A stretch of 35,653 nucleotides of DNA from an uncultured Pelagibacteraceae bacterium. GTDB lineage: Bacteria; Pseudomonadota; Alphaproteobacteria; Pelagibacterales; Pelagibacteraceae. The notes under the pieces are model-generated. The model searched no databases. It was not told where the DNA came from and saw nothing but the letters and a program-made list of their open reading frames with translations. This document shows, piece by piece, positions 1 through 8,682 of this stretch; position 1 is the stretch's first letter, and every line of letters starts with the position of its first letter. The position numbers were made by a program, and so were the translations under genes. Location: the NCBI GenBank assembly GCA_902537905.1, contig CACBDD010000007.1, positions 1-35,653 of the forward strand, read 5' to 3'.

Positions 1-803
1 TCAAAGTAAAAGAAAAAAATGCTGGTAAGACAGGAATTGAAAATTTAAAGAATAGAAATGACGAATTAGGATTATTATCCAGTTCAATGGAGGATATGAC
101 TAATGAATTACAAAAACGAATTTCTCATGCAGAAAATTTTTCAACAGATTTAGTGCATGAAATAAGAAATCCATTAGCTTCTTTAAAAAGTGCATCGGAA
201 ATTTTAAAAGACACAAAAGATATAAATCAAAGAACCAAGCTTTTAGATATTCTTACTCATGATGTACAAAGAATTGAAAGATTAATCACAGATTATTCAC
301 AAATGTTGAAAGATGAAGTAGCTCTTAGTAAAGAACAAATGAAAAAATTAGATATACAGCCAATTATCCAATCTGTTGTTGATGATTATAATAATATTTA
401 TAAATTTAAAAAAAATATAAGCATAAACTATCAAAACGATGGAAAGTCAGAGTACCTTATTAATGGAATAGAAAATAGGATTGAACAAATCGTTGCTAAT
501 TTATTAGATAATTCTATTTCGTTTAGTGACGATGGTAGCGAGGTAATTGTAAACGTTTCAAATGGATTAGAAAAAAAAGTTATAGTTAAAATTTTAGATG
601 AAGGACAAGGATTTAAAGAGAAAGATACTTCAAAGATTTTTAATCGTTTTTACAGTAATAGACCAGAAAATTTTGGTGAGCATTCAGGACTAGGTCTCAA
701 TATCGTAAAAAATTTAGTTGAACTTCATGATGGAAAAATTGAAGCATCCAATAGGCTAGATAAGCAGGGTGCATTGATAGAAATAAAATTTCCTAGTTTA
801 TAA
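1..803 (+). CDS. chvG: ChvG-like sensor histidine kinase, C-terminal part (5' end outside the window)
   Basis: The reading frame is open from the left edge (first full codon at base 3), so this is a fragment. The first ATG inside the window, at 87, is internal. The fragment starts with the end of a HAMP linker (RNDELGLLSSSMEDMT). It continues into an H-box, FSTDLVHEIRNPLASLKS, which resembles the ChvG/ExoS family of alphaproteobacterial kinases. The ATPase part follows, with N-box NLLDNS, G1 box DEGQGF and G2 box SGLGLNIVKNL. Kinases of this type sit in the inner membrane and phosphorylate an OmpR-type regulator (ChvI); any regulator gene would lie upstream of the window. In many alphaproteobacteria chvG is followed by hprK and PTS genes and then ahcY. 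Here ahcY follows directly after 42 bp. Kinase identity is firm; the ChvG assignment rests on the H-box and the neighbourhood. Confidence 0.85.
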   Translation, partial: KVKEKNAGKTGIENLKNRNDELGLLSSSMEDMTNELQKRISHAENFSTDLVHEIRNPLASLKSASEILKDTKDINQRTKLLDILTHDVQRIERLITDYSQMLKDEVALSKEQMKKLDIQPIIQSVVDDYNNIYKFKKNISINYQNDGKSEYLINGIENRIEQIVANLLDNSISFSDDGSEVIVNVSNGLEKKVIVKILDEGQGFKEKDTSKIFNRFYSNRPENFGEHSGLGLNIVKNLVELHDGKIEASNRLDKQGALIEIKFPSL

Positions 804-845
804 TCTTTAGTTGATAAAATAGAACTTAAATGTATAAAACTCGCT

Positions 846-2132
846 ATGGATGATTTTAAAGTAAAAGATATTTCTCAGGCTGAATTTGGAAGAAAAGAAA
901 TTTCTATAGCAGAAAGCGAAATGCCTGGTTTAATGGCGTTAAGAGAAGAGTATTCTAAAGAAAAACCCTTAAAAGGTGCCAGAATTATTGGGTGTCTTCA
1001 TATGACTATCCAAACAGCAGTACTAATTGAGACATTAGTAGATCTTGGAGCAGAAGTAAGATGGTCATCTTGTAATATATTTTCTACACAAGACCATGCA
1101 GCAGCAGCAATAGCAAAAGCTGGAATTCCTGTTTATGCGTGGAAAGGTGAAACAGAAGAAGAGTACTTGTGGTGTATTAAACAAACAATAGTTGGAAAAC
1201 CTGACTGGAAACCAAATATGTTATTAGATGATGGGGGAGATTTAACTGCTATCATGCATAATGAATATAAAGATTTAATGAAAGATATAAAAGGTGTTTC
1301 AGAGGAGACTACAACCGGAATTAAAGCATTAAACAAAATGGAGAAAGATAATTCTCTTTTAGTTCCTGCAATTAACGTCAATGACTCTGTAACCAAATCT
1401 AAATTTGATAACTTATACGGATGTAGAGAAAGTTTAGTTGACGGTATCAGAAGAGCTACTGATGTCATGATGTCGGGTAAAATTGCAATAGTTGCTGGTT
1501 TTGGTGACGTTGGAAAAGGAAGTGCCGCATCTTTAAGACAAAGTGGTGCTAGAGTTCTTGTTACAGAAGCAGATCCTATTTGTGCACTTCAGGCAGCAAT
1601 GGAAGGATATGAAGTAGTTTTAATGGAAGAAGCTATAAGTAGAGCGGACATAGTGGTTACGGCAACTGGAAATAAAGATATTGTTACTGCGGACCACATG
1701 AGAGATATGAAAGATAGAGCAATTTTATGTAACATTGGACATTTTGATAATGAAATTCAGGTTGAGGCATTGAAAAATTATAAATGGACAGAGGTTAAGC
1801 CCCAAGTACATGAAATTGAATTATCAAGCGGAAAAAGAATTATCCTTTTAGCTGAGGGTAGATTAGTTAATTTAGGTTGTGCAACAGGACATCCAAGTTT
1901 TGTAATGAGTGCGTCTTTTACTAATCAGGTAATAGCCCAAATAGAACTTTGGCATAATCATAAAAATTATGAAAATAAAGTTTATGTTTTACCTAAACAT
2001 TTAGATGAAAAAGTAGCAACATTGCATCTGAAAAAAGTTGGAGCTAAATTAACTAAATTATCAAAAGAACAAGCTGATTATATAAGTGTTGGAACAGAAG
2101 GCCCATTCAAACCAGATGCCTATCGCTATTAA
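846..2132 (+). CDS. ahcY: S-adenosylhomocysteinase (SAH hydrolase)
   Basis: Cytosolic, NAD-dependent enzyme that splits S-adenosylhomocysteine into adenosine and homocysteine, clearing the inhibitory product of SAM-dependent methylation. The 428 residues span the whole family. The N-terminal substrate region shows [16 protein letters not shown] and [16 protein letters not shown]. The DDGGDLT and [13 protein letters not shown] motifs follow, the latter carrying conserved active-site residues. The Rossmann motif is [14 protein letters not shown], and the C-terminus ends in the conserved KPDAYRY. The ATG at 846 gives a normal N-terminus. No SAH or SAM riboswitch is apparent in the 42-bp upstream gap, so the gene is probably co-transcribed with the kinase. 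Its tail overlaps the likely start of tsaE by 17 bp. Confidence 0.97.
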   Translation: MDDFKVKDISQAEFGRKEISIAESEMPGLMALREEYSKEKPLKGARIIGCLHMTIQTAVLIETLVDLGAEVRWSSCNIFSTQDHAAAAIAKAGIPVYAWKGETEEEYLWCIKQTIVGKPDWKPNMLLDDGGDLTAIMHNEYKDLMKDIKGVSEETTTGIKALNKMEKDNSLLVPAINVNDSVTKSKFDNLYGCRESLVDGIRRATDVMMSGKIAIVAGFGDVGKGSAASLRQSGARVLVTEADPICALQAAMEGYEVVLMEEAISRADIVVTATGNKDIVTADHMRDMKDRAILCNIGHFDNEIQVEALKNYKWTEVKPQVHEIELSSGKRIILLAEGRLVNLGCATGHPSFVMSASFTNQVIAQIELWHNHKNYENKVYVLPKHLDEKVATLHLKKVGAKLTKLSKEQADYISVGTEGPFKPDAYRY

Positions 2133-2568
2133 AAATAGCAAGATCGATATAAGTTCAGAAGAAACAACAAGAGTTTTAGCAGAAAGTTTTCAAAATTTTT
2201 TGCAAGGTGGAGAAATTATATTTTTATATGGTGAAATGGGTGTTGGTAAAACTACATTCATAAAATATTTGATTAATGAATTTCAAAAAAATTCAGATCT
2301 TCCAATTCTAGAAGTTACAAGCCCTACATTTAATTTGTTAAACGAATATCAAGTAGGCTCTAAGAAAATAAAACACTATGATTTGTTTAGGATTAAAAAT
2401 AAAAGAGATACTAATGATCTCAACATATATGAAAAAGACAAAAATTTGATTACTTTTGTTGAATGGCCACAATTAATTAAAGATAATCAGGAGAAAGTTA
2501 TAGAATTAAGATTTAATTATGAAAATGATTTAAATAATAGAACTGTTGAAATCATAGGTATTGATTAA
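2116..2568 (+). CDS. tsaE: TsaE, ATPase for tRNA threonylcarbamoyladenosine synthesis
   Basis: Small P-loop ATPase that works with TsaB and TsaD to make the t6A base at position 37 of ANN-decoding tRNAs. It shows the Walker A motif [10 protein letters not shown], the family motif [10 protein letters not shown], the HYDLFRI segment and the late FVEWP motif. I choose the ATG at 2116 (MPIAIKNSK), giving 150 residues and a 17-bp overlap with ahcY. The longer frame from 2086 adds ten residues ([10 protein letters not shown]) that are ahcY codons read out of frame and unlike any TsaE N-terminus. In alphaproteobacteria tsaE commonly precedes a phosphotransferase and a nucleotidyltransferase gene, as it does here. 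Function is firm; the exact start is less certain. Confidence 0.93.
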   Translation: MPIAIKNSKIDISSEETTRVLAESFQNFLQGGEIIFLYGEMGVGKTTFIKYLINEFQKNSDLPILEVTSPTFNLLNEYQVGSKKIKHYDLFRIKNKRDTNDLNIYEKDKNLITFVEWPQLIKDNQEKVIELRFNYENDLNNRTVEIIGID

Positions 2569-2580
2569 AAATATACTAGA

Positions 2581-3522
2581 ATGAAAAATTCAAAGGATTT
2601 ACAAAGAATAAAAGGAGATGCATCATTTAGAACATTTTATAGAAACAAAAAAAGGAACTCGATATTTGCTTATGCAGAAAAAGAAAAAAAGAAAAATTTG
2701 TTGATTTATGATGCGGTCAATAAAATTTTAATAAAAAATAGAATATTAGCACCAAATCTGATCAGCCATAGTTATAAAAAAAATTTTATCGAAATTGAGG
2801 ATTTTGGAAATGTTTCGCTATTCAGGGTTTTAAAAAATAAAAAAAATAATAAATATTTATTTTTTAAAAAAATTATTAACTTACTTAATAAAATACAAAA
2901 AATTAAAACTAAAAAAATTAAAAATTTTTTAAACCAAAATTACAAACTTGAATTCTATAAAAATAAAATTTTATATAGTGAAGCAAAACTTTTTAGCGAT
3001 TGGTATGTTGAAAAAAAATTTAATAAAAATAAATCTGTATTTAAAAAAAAATTTCAAAATGAGATAAATAAATTGTTATCTCAAATTAATAATAAAAACG
3101 TTACATTTGTACATAGGGATTTTCATGTTTCAAATTTAATGTATTTTAAAAATCAAATTGGTTTGATTGATAATCAAGACGCTCTTATTGGTAATCAAGC
3201 CTACGATTTAGCCTCATTGATTGATGATGTTAGATTGAAAACTGATAACAGATTAAAAGAAAAAGTTTTTAATTATTATATAAAAACAAATAAAAAGATT
3301 AACCTAAAAAAATTTAAAGAAGACTTTGAAATTTTGTCAATTCTAAGAAATTTTAAAATTATTGGAATCTTCACTAGGCTTGCATTTAGAGATGATAAAA
3401 AAAAATATATTCAACTTATTCCTCATGCATGGGAAATGATTGATTATAGATTAAAGCAGAATAAAATTTTTAAAGATTTAAAATTGTTGTTAAAAAATAA
3501 TTTTCCAGAATTCGTCGATTAA
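2581..3522 (+). CDS. amgK: AmgK-like sugar kinase (N-acetylmuramate/N-acetylglucosamine kinase family)
   Basis: An aminoglycoside-phosphotransferase-fold protein of 313 residues. The catalytic loop is VHRDFHVSNLMY (His178, Asp180, Asn185), and the metal-binding stretch is IDNQDALIGNQAYDLASLIDD, close to the AmgK signature. AmgK places a phosphate on the anomeric carbon of MurNAc so that MurU can make UDP-MurNAc, which bypasses early peptidoglycan synthesis. The assignment leans on the following gene, a MurU-like nucleotidyltransferase 3 bp downstream. The coding sequence is strikingly AT- and lysine/asparagine-rich, more so than ahcY, with long runs of A. It starts 12 bp after tsaE and is surely in the same transcript. 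The kinase fold is clear; the sugar substrate is inferred. Confidence 0.8.
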   Translation: MKNSKDLQRIKGDASFRTFYRNKKRNSIFAYAEKEKKKNLLIYDAVNKILIKNRILAPNLISHSYKKNFIEIEDFGNVSLFRVLKNKKNNKYLFFKKIINLLNKIQKIKTKKIKNFLNQNYKLEFYKNKILYSEAKLFSDWYVEKKFNKNKSVFKKKFQNEINKLLSQINNKNVTFVHRDFHVSNLMYFKNQIGLIDNQDALIGNQAYDLASLIDDVRLKTDNRLKEKVFNYYIKTNKKINLKKFKEDFEILSILRNFKIIGIFTRLAFRDDKKKYIQLIPHAWEMIDYRLKQNKIFKDLKLLLKNNFPEFVD

Positions 3523-3525
3523 ATT

Positions 3526-4215
3526 ATGAAAATAAATACAGCATTAATATTATGTGCAGGCTACGGAAAAAGATTGAAACCAATAACATTAGATACACCT
3601 AAACCTTTGTTGGAAATAAATAATGTAACAATGTTAGAAAAATGTATTCAATTGATAAAAAATTTGGGAATTAAAAAAATTTTAATAAATACATTTTATT
3701 TAAAAGATCATTTTCCAAAATTCTTAAAAGATAAAAATTTTGATATTGATATTGAAATCATAGAGGATGGAAAAGATATTTTAGATACTGGAGGTGGTAT
3801 TTTAAATTTAATTAAGCATTTAAATGAAGATGATTTTATAGTTTTTAATCCTGATACTTTATGGACAAAAGAATACGACATTGAAATTAATAAAATGGAA
3901 GAATTTTATTTTAGTAAAAATTTAAAAAATATTCTTTTACTTGCTAATAAACATTTAAGTTTTGATAAAAATTTAAAAGGTGACTTTAATTTAGAAAATA
4001 ATCTAATTGCTAGGGAAACAGAGAAAAATTATATTTACACAGGATGTCAAATATTAAACAAAAAGCTTTTTTTAAATGAAACTATTGAAAAATTTTCGAT
4101 TTCTAAAATTTGGTTTAAATTAATAGATACAAAAAATTTGTATGGATATGAAAGTAAACAAAATTTTTATCATTTAACTAATTTGGAAATTTTCAAAAAA
4201 CTAAAAGATCTTTAG
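3526..4215 (+). CDS. murU: MurU-like sugar-1-phosphate nucleotidyltransferase
   Basis: A 229-residue nucleotidyltransferase. The N-terminal signature is LILCAGYGKRLKPITLDTPKPLLEI, which includes the nucleotide-binding loop and the PKPLL motif. GGGILNLI and FNPDTLW follow, the latter marking the metal and sugar-phosphate site. MurU converts MurNAc-1-phosphate plus UTP to UDP-MurNAc. The family also holds mannose-1-phosphate guanylyltransferases, so the reaction is inferred from its pairing with the AmgK-like gene 3 bp upstream. It is the last gene of the plus-strand run that starts with the kinase. Its last 23 bp overlap the convergent gpmA, so no room is left for a conventional terminator. 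Confidence 0.8.
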   Translation: MKINTALILCAGYGKRLKPITLDTPKPLLEINNVTMLEKCIQLIKNLGIKKILINTFYLKDHFPKFLKDKNFDIDIEIIEDGKDILDTGGGILNLIKHLNEDDFIVFNPDTLWTKEYDIEINKMEEFYFSKNLKNILLLANKHLSFDKNLKGDFNLENNLIARETEKNYIYTGCQILNKKLFLNETIEKFSISKIWFKLIDTKNLYGYESKQNFYHLTNLEIFKKLKDL

Positions 4216-4903
4216 CCCTATCTGAGTCCAAATATTTGGCACTTTTAATTTTTTTCTCATTACTTAATTCAATAAGTAAAGGATTACCTGTTGGTATTTC
4301 TAATTTTGATATTTCACCATTATCTAAATCAAATAGATATTTGCAAAGAGCTCTAATAGAATTTCCATGTGCAGATATTAAAATATTTTTATCATTTACG
4401 ATTTCAATTTTCTTATTATAAAAATCTATTACTCTTTCATATGTATCTTTAAGAGATTCTGTACTAGGAATTCTATCTTGAGGTATATTTTTGTAAATTT
4501 CTATATTTGATGGATGGTATGGGTTTTCTTTGTTAAGAGGATCAGGTCTCAAATCCCAGGATCTTCTGAACTGATGAACCTTATCTTCCCCCAATTTTAT
4601 CTTCATTTCATCCTTGTTAAGCCCAGTAAGTGCACCATAATGTCTTTCATTTAATTCCCATGCTTCAGTAGGAGCTTTATTATCCTTTAATTCTTCTTGA
4701 ATTATTTTTAATGTATTTTTGGCTCTTAATTGGACAGAAGAAAAATAATGATCAATTAATAGGTTATTTTTAATAATTAATTCACCTGCTTTTTTTGCTT
4801 CTAATTCACCATTTTCTGTCAAATCAACGTCTACCCATCCAGTAAATTTTTTTTCTAAATTCCAAACACTTTGACCGTGTCTAACTAAAACTAAATAACT
4901 CAT
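4193..4903 (-). CDS. gpmA: 2,3-bisphosphoglycerate-dependent phosphoglycerate mutase
   Basis: Glycolytic/gluconeogenic enzyme interconverting 3- and 2-phosphoglycerate. At 236 residues it has the normal length for cofactor-dependent mutases. It begins with the phosphohistidine motif LVRHGQSVWN (His9), followed by FTGWVDVDLTENG. It then shows ELNERHYGALTGLNKDE with the catalytic Glu, the RSWDLRPDPL segment, and the second histidine in ISAHGNSIRALCKYL. Its 3' end overlaps the murU stop region on the other strand. A short 20- to 44-bp gap separates its start from the divergent lipoprotein gene. Confidence 0.96.
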   Translation of the reverse strand: MSYLVLVRHGQSVWNLEKKFTGWVDVDLTENGELEAKKAGELIIKNNLLIDHYFSSVQLRAKNTLKIIQEELKDNKAPTEAWELNERHYGALTGLNKDEMKIKLGEDKVHQFRRSWDLRPDPLNKENPYHPSNIEIYKNIPQDRIPSTESLKDTYERVIDFYNKKIEIVNDKNILISAHGNSIRALCKYLFDLDNGEISKLEIPTGNPLLIELSNEKKIKSAKYLDSDRAKDLLVF

Positions 4904-4947
4904 CTTTTACCTTTTAAATTAATTTGATAAATAAAACCACAAGATTA

Positions 4948-5559
4948 ATGAAATATTTTTTTCAAAAATATAAATATTTTTTTTTACTGATTAATTTTAT
5001 TTTACTTTCTGCTTGTTCATCAATTCCATCTAACACCGCAGACGGTTGTTCAATATTTAACGAAAGGTATTTATGGTACAAGCACGCTAAAAAAACAGAA
5101 GCAAAGTGGGGCACACCTGTGTACTTACAATTAGCTATAATAAAGATGGAATCTAGTTTTGATAGGTTGGCAAAACCTCCAAGACAAAAAATTTTCAAAG
5201 TTATTCCATACAAAAGACCTTCTAGTTCTTTTGGATATTCACAAGCAGTTAAAGGTACCTGGAAACAATATAAAGAAGAAACAGGAAATAAATTTGCAAC
5301 AAGAACAAGATTTAAAGATAGTGTAGATTTCATTGGTTGGTACACAAACAAAACTGAGGAAATTTTAAAAGTTTCAAAGAAAGATGCTTTTAGGCAATAT
5401 GTTGCATATCATGAGGGGTGGGGGAATTACAAAAATTATAAAAAAAATAACAAAGTTATTAATTTAGCTAAAAGAGTTGAAAAACAGTCTAACCTTTACA
5501 AAAAACAATTATCAAATTGTAAAAATAAATTGACTACAAGTAAGTATATTATTTTTTAA
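4948..5559 (+). CDS. Lipoprotein with lytic-transglycosylase-like (SLT) domain
   Basis: A lipoprotein of about 203 residues counted from the ATG at 4948. A longer frame opens with TTG at 4924, but the ATG gives a compact signal peptide. The hydrophobic stretch FFLLINFILL leads to a lipobox LSAC, so Cys23 should be lipidated. The mature part has AIIKMESSFD, whose Glu68 fits the catalytic glutamate of SLT-type lytic transglycosylases. It is followed by RPSSSFGYSQAVKGTWKQY and VAYHEGWGNY, matching the GYxQ and YxxG-type motifs of that fold. Similar short lipoproteins occur across alphaproteobacteria. It probably trims peptidoglycan from the inner face of the outer membrane. Its stop overlaps the end of the convergent RND gene by 4 bp. 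Enzymatic activity is inferred. Confidence 0.82.
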   Translation: MKYFFQKYKYFFLLINFILLSACSSIPSNTADGCSIFNERYLWYKHAKKTEAKWGTPVYLQLAIIKMESSFDRLAKPPRQKIFKVIPYKRPSSSFGYSQAVKGTWKQYKEETGNKFATRTRFKDSVDFIGWYTNKTEEILKVSKKDAFRQYVAYHEGWGNYKNYKKNNKVINLAKRVEKQSNLYKKQLSNCKNKLTTSKYIIF

Positions 5560-8500
5560 TTTAATTGTTTTTTTAGTTCTATATCCACTGCATCAATTCG
5601 CTTAGTATTCTTAGCCAATGCCAAATACATTGTTGGAGTTACATATAGAGTAAAGAATGTTGATATAATCATTCCACCTAAAATAGTTGCACCAACAGCT
5701 AATCTTGATCCTTCACCGGCACCAGGACCTATATTTCCTATAACCAAAGGTATCATTGCAATCATAGTACTTAATGATGTCATTATGATAGGTCTTATTC
5801 TTAACTTACAGGCTTTTAATACTGCTTCTTGAATTTTAACGCCTGTTGTTCTTATTTGATTAGCATAATCGACAATTAAAATACTATTCTTTGTTGAAAT
5901 ACCAATAAGAATGATAAGGGCAATTTGTGAAAAAATATTTACTGAACTATTTAAAAATAAAATAAATACTAGACCACCAAATACAGCTAAAGGAACCGTT
6001 AAAATAATTATGAAAGGGTGAACAAAAGAGTTAAATGTTGCTGCCATTACTAAATAAGCAGTCAATAAAGCTAAAGCAAAAATCAAATATATTTCATTTG
6101 TAGTTTCTTTTAATTCTTCTGATTTTCCTTTCCAAGTAATCTGGTTTTGGGGTGCAACTTTTAACATTACATCTTCTAAATATTTAACAGCTTCAGTGAG
6201 GGTATAATTTTCTGATAGTGCAGCTGAAATTGTAACTGCTCTTTGCCGATTGTATCTTGGTAATGCCTCTGCTGTCCCTTTTTCTTCAAATTCCACAAGA
6301 CTTGCCACAGAAACTAGTTTTCCTGTTGTCTCGGACCTTACAAATATCTTTGATAAACCGTCTTGATCACGTCTATCAGCTAAATATTGTTGTAAGATAA
6401 TTGGGTACTCTCTTCCCTCCTTACTAAAAGAAGTAACTCTTTTTCCTCCATAAAGTGTTTCAAGAGTTCTACCAATATTCTCTGTCGATACACCTAAGTC
6501 ATTAGCTCGATTTTTGTTGGTGATTAATTTAACTTCAGGCTTGTTTTTCGTATAATCACTCTCAATTCTGAACATGTTTCTATTTTTTCTTAATTCTCTC
6601 AGAACACTATTTTGAATGTCCTCTAATTCCTCATAGCTTGACCCATAAATAACCATTTGAACTGGTTTGTTGTAGCTTGAAACTCTTATTCCTTGTGGGG
6701 ATATTGGAAAAGCAAAAGTTTCTGGAACCGAAACTACTTGTCCAATAGCTTCCCTTAATACAGTTTGACTATTTTTTTCTCTATTTTTCCATTCGTCAAG
6801 TAAAGCAATTATTATAAAAGTGTTGTAAGTCGTAGCAGATCTTCCAAAGCCAGGAACTCTCATAATTAGTCTTTCGTATGGACTATCTTCTGCCTGTAGT
6901 AATCTCAATATTCTACCCTCAATTATCTGAGCTTTTTCTTGAGTATACTCAAATGAACTACCTTCATCTGTTGATCCTATTATTAAATAAGAACCTCTGT
7001 CTTCCATAGGTAATAATTCTTTTTTTGAAAAATTAAAAAGATATGCAGATGCAGCAATTATAAAAATAATAAATATCGAAATTGTTTTTTGTCTGTTTAT
7101 CCAGTACTTAAGTGAGTCAATGTAAAATCCAGTAAAAGATTTAAATCCATTATTAAACTTTTTAACTAAAAAATTAATTTTTTCTTTTTTATTTAAAAAC
7201 TTACTTCCAAGCATTGGAGATAGAGTTAGTGCAACAAAAGATGATACTACAATCGAAAATGATAATGCTATCGCTGTCTCTTTGAATAATGTTCCAGATA
7301 TTCCTTTAATAAAAATTAGTGGTAAGAACACTGCAATTAAAATTAATGTAGTTGCAATAATTGCAAAAGTAATTTGTTTTGAACCTTTATAAGCAGCGAC
7401 TAACGGCGTTTCACCATTTTCTATTCTCGTATAAATAGCATCAGTCATAATTACAGAGTCATCAGTAATTATTCCTATTGCTAAAATAAAACTTAATAAT
7501 ACAAAAATATTTATGGAAAGATCAAAAATGTACAATCCAAGAAATGAACCAATCAAACTAACTGGAAGAGCTACAGCTGGTACTATGACAGCTTTAAGAT
7601 TTCCAAGAAAAAGATAAATTATTAAAACCACTAAAACAAAAGCAATAATTAAACTTTTGTAAACCTCTTCGATTGCAGCACCAATATATGTTGCTCTATT
7701 AAAAGCTATTTCCAAATTTAATCCATCTGGTAGTGATTTATTAAGCTCTTTTATTTTAACTTTAATTTGATTTGATAACTCTACTGTTGAAGCTCCACTT
7801 TTAGCATAAATACCAATTCCAACAGTTTTAAGGTTTAGTGCATTTTTACTTTGTGCTTTGAATAACGTTTTTTCTGAAACAGGTCCAAACTCAATATTTG
7901 CTACATCAGATAGTATTACTACTTTGTCTTTATTTTTTCTTAGAGGAAGTTGCTTAATAGTATCTATGTTTGAATAAGATTTATCTATATTTAAAGTTAA
8001 ATCTTTATTATTTGCTTCTAAGGTACCAGCAGGAATATTAAGATTTTCATTTCTTAAAGCTCTTTCAACTTCTTGAATTGTCAGGTTATTGGCTGCTAAT
8101 TTGATAGGATCTATCCATACTCTTACACTCAGCTCTCTTAGTCCACCAACTAAAATTCTACCAACATTTGGAACACTTGAAAATGCATCTATAAGATATC
8201 TTTCAGCATAATCTCCAAGATCTAGATCGTTCCATGTAGGAGACGTAAGTGCTACCCACATAGTAGTCGTAAAACCTGCGGCTTGTTTTAGAATTTGAGG
8301 TGGATTAGCTTCGCTAGGTAAATTATCAACAACACGCGCAACTCTTTCTCTAATGTCATTTGCTGCATCGTCTAAGTCTATATCAGTATTAAATTGAATA
8401 TTAATTCTGCTTCTTCCATTCAAAGAGCTAGAGTCTATGTTTTTAATACCTTCTGCACCGCCTATAACATCTTCAAGTTTTTGCGTTATTTCTTCGTCAA

Positions 8501-8678
8501 CAATTTCTGCTGATGCTGATTTGTAATCTGTTTGAACCTGAACTACAGGAGGCTGTATTCCATCTGGAAGTTCTCTAACAGGTAGCTCTGCAAATACAAA
8601 TATCCCAAAAATAATTAGTATTAAAGACATTACCCAAGCAACAACAGGACGTTTAATACTAACTTCGGTTATATACAT
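5556..8678 (-). CDS. RND-family efflux pump, inner-membrane transporter (AcrB/MexB type)
   Basis: Proton-driven multidrug-type exporter of 1040 residues, full length for the HAE1 family. It starts with the usual N-terminal helix (SIKRPVVAWVMSLILI) and porter-domain motifs (LPDGIQPPVVQVQTDY, GSSLNGRSRINIQF-like). The transmembrane proton relay is visible as the paired Asp in AIGIITDDSVIMTDA (TM4) and the Lys in GISTKNSILIVDYANQ (TM10). Two six-helix repeats flank periplasmic loops. The adaptor gene lies 4 bp upstream in the same orientation, so the pair is one operon. No TolC-type outer-membrane channel is in the window, so a shared one elsewhere is likely. The substrate cannot be read from sequence. 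Confidence 0.95.
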   Translation of the reverse strand: MYITEVSIKRPVVAWVMSLILIIFGIFVFAELPVRELPDGIQPPVVQVQTDYKSASAEIVDEEITQKLEDVIGGAEGIKNIDSSSLNGRSRINIQFNTDIDLDDAANDIRERVARVVDNLPSEANPPQILKQAAGFTTTMWVALTSPTWNDLDLGDYAERYLIDAFSSVPNVGRILVGGLRELSVRVWIDPIKLAANNLTIQEVERALRNENLNIPAGTLEANNKDLTLNIDKSYSNIDTIKQLPLRKNKDKVVILSDVANIEFGPVSEKTLFKAQSKNALNLKTVGIGIYAKSGASTVELSNQIKVKIKELNKSLPDGLNLEIAFNRATYIGAAIEEVYKSLIIAFVLVVLIIYLFLGNLKAVIVPAVALPVSLIGSFLGLYIFDLSINIFVLLSFILAIGIITDDSVIMTDAIYTRIENGETPLVAAYKGSKQITFAIIATTLILIAVFLPLIFIKGISGTLFKETAIALSFSIVVSSFVALTLSPMLGSKFLNKKEKINFLVKKFNNGFKSFTGFYIDSLKYWINRQKTISIFIIFIIAASAYLFNFSKKELLPMEDRGSYLIIGSTDEGSSFEYTQEKAQIIEGRILRLLQAEDSPYERLIMRVPGFGRSATTYNTFIIIALLDEWKNREKNSQTVLREAIGQVVSVPETFAFPISPQGIRVSSYNKPVQMVIYGSSYEELEDIQNSVLRELRKNRNMFRIESDYTKNKPEVKLITNKNRANDLGVSTENIGRTLETLYGGKRVTSFSKEGREYPIILQQYLADRRDQDGLSKIFVRSETTGKLVSVASLVEFEEKGTAEALPRYNRQRAVTISAALSENYTLTEAVKYLEDVMLKVAPQNQITWKGKSEELKETTNEIYLIFALALLTAYLVMAATFNSFVHPFIIILTVPLAVFGGLVFILFLNSSVNIFSQIALIILIGISTKNSILIVDYANQIRTTGVKIQEAVLKACKLRIRPIIMTSLSTMIAMIPLVIGNIGPGAGEGSRLAVGATILGGMIISTFFTLYVTPTMYLALAKNTKRIDAVDIELKKQLN

Positions 8679-8682
8679 TTAA

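Noticed and set aside
804..845. Possible SAH or SAM riboswitch upstream of ahcY.
   Set aside because: The gap is 42 bp of nearly pure A/T with no paired helices or conserved core.
1133..1468. 111-residue open frame antisense to ahcY.
   Set aside because: It lies wholly inside a strongly conserved gene and has no recognisable motif; it is a shadow frame.
2086..2115. Upstream ATG of tsaE.
   Set aside because: The extra residues are an out-of-frame reading of ahcY codons; the ATG at 2116 fits the family better.
2820..2960. Long A-rich runs that look like low-complexity repeats.
   Set aside because: They are lysine and asparagine codons of the AmgK-like gene in very AT-rich DNA, with no repeat unit.
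4924..4947. TTG start for the transglycosylase-like lipoprotein.
   Set aside because: An in-frame ATG at 4948 gives a normal lipoprotein signal peptide, and the extra residues add nothing recognisable.
4962..5351. 129-residue antisense open frame within the lipoprotein gene.
   Set aside because: The plus-strand frame has a signal peptide, lipobox and SLT motifs; the antisense frame has none.
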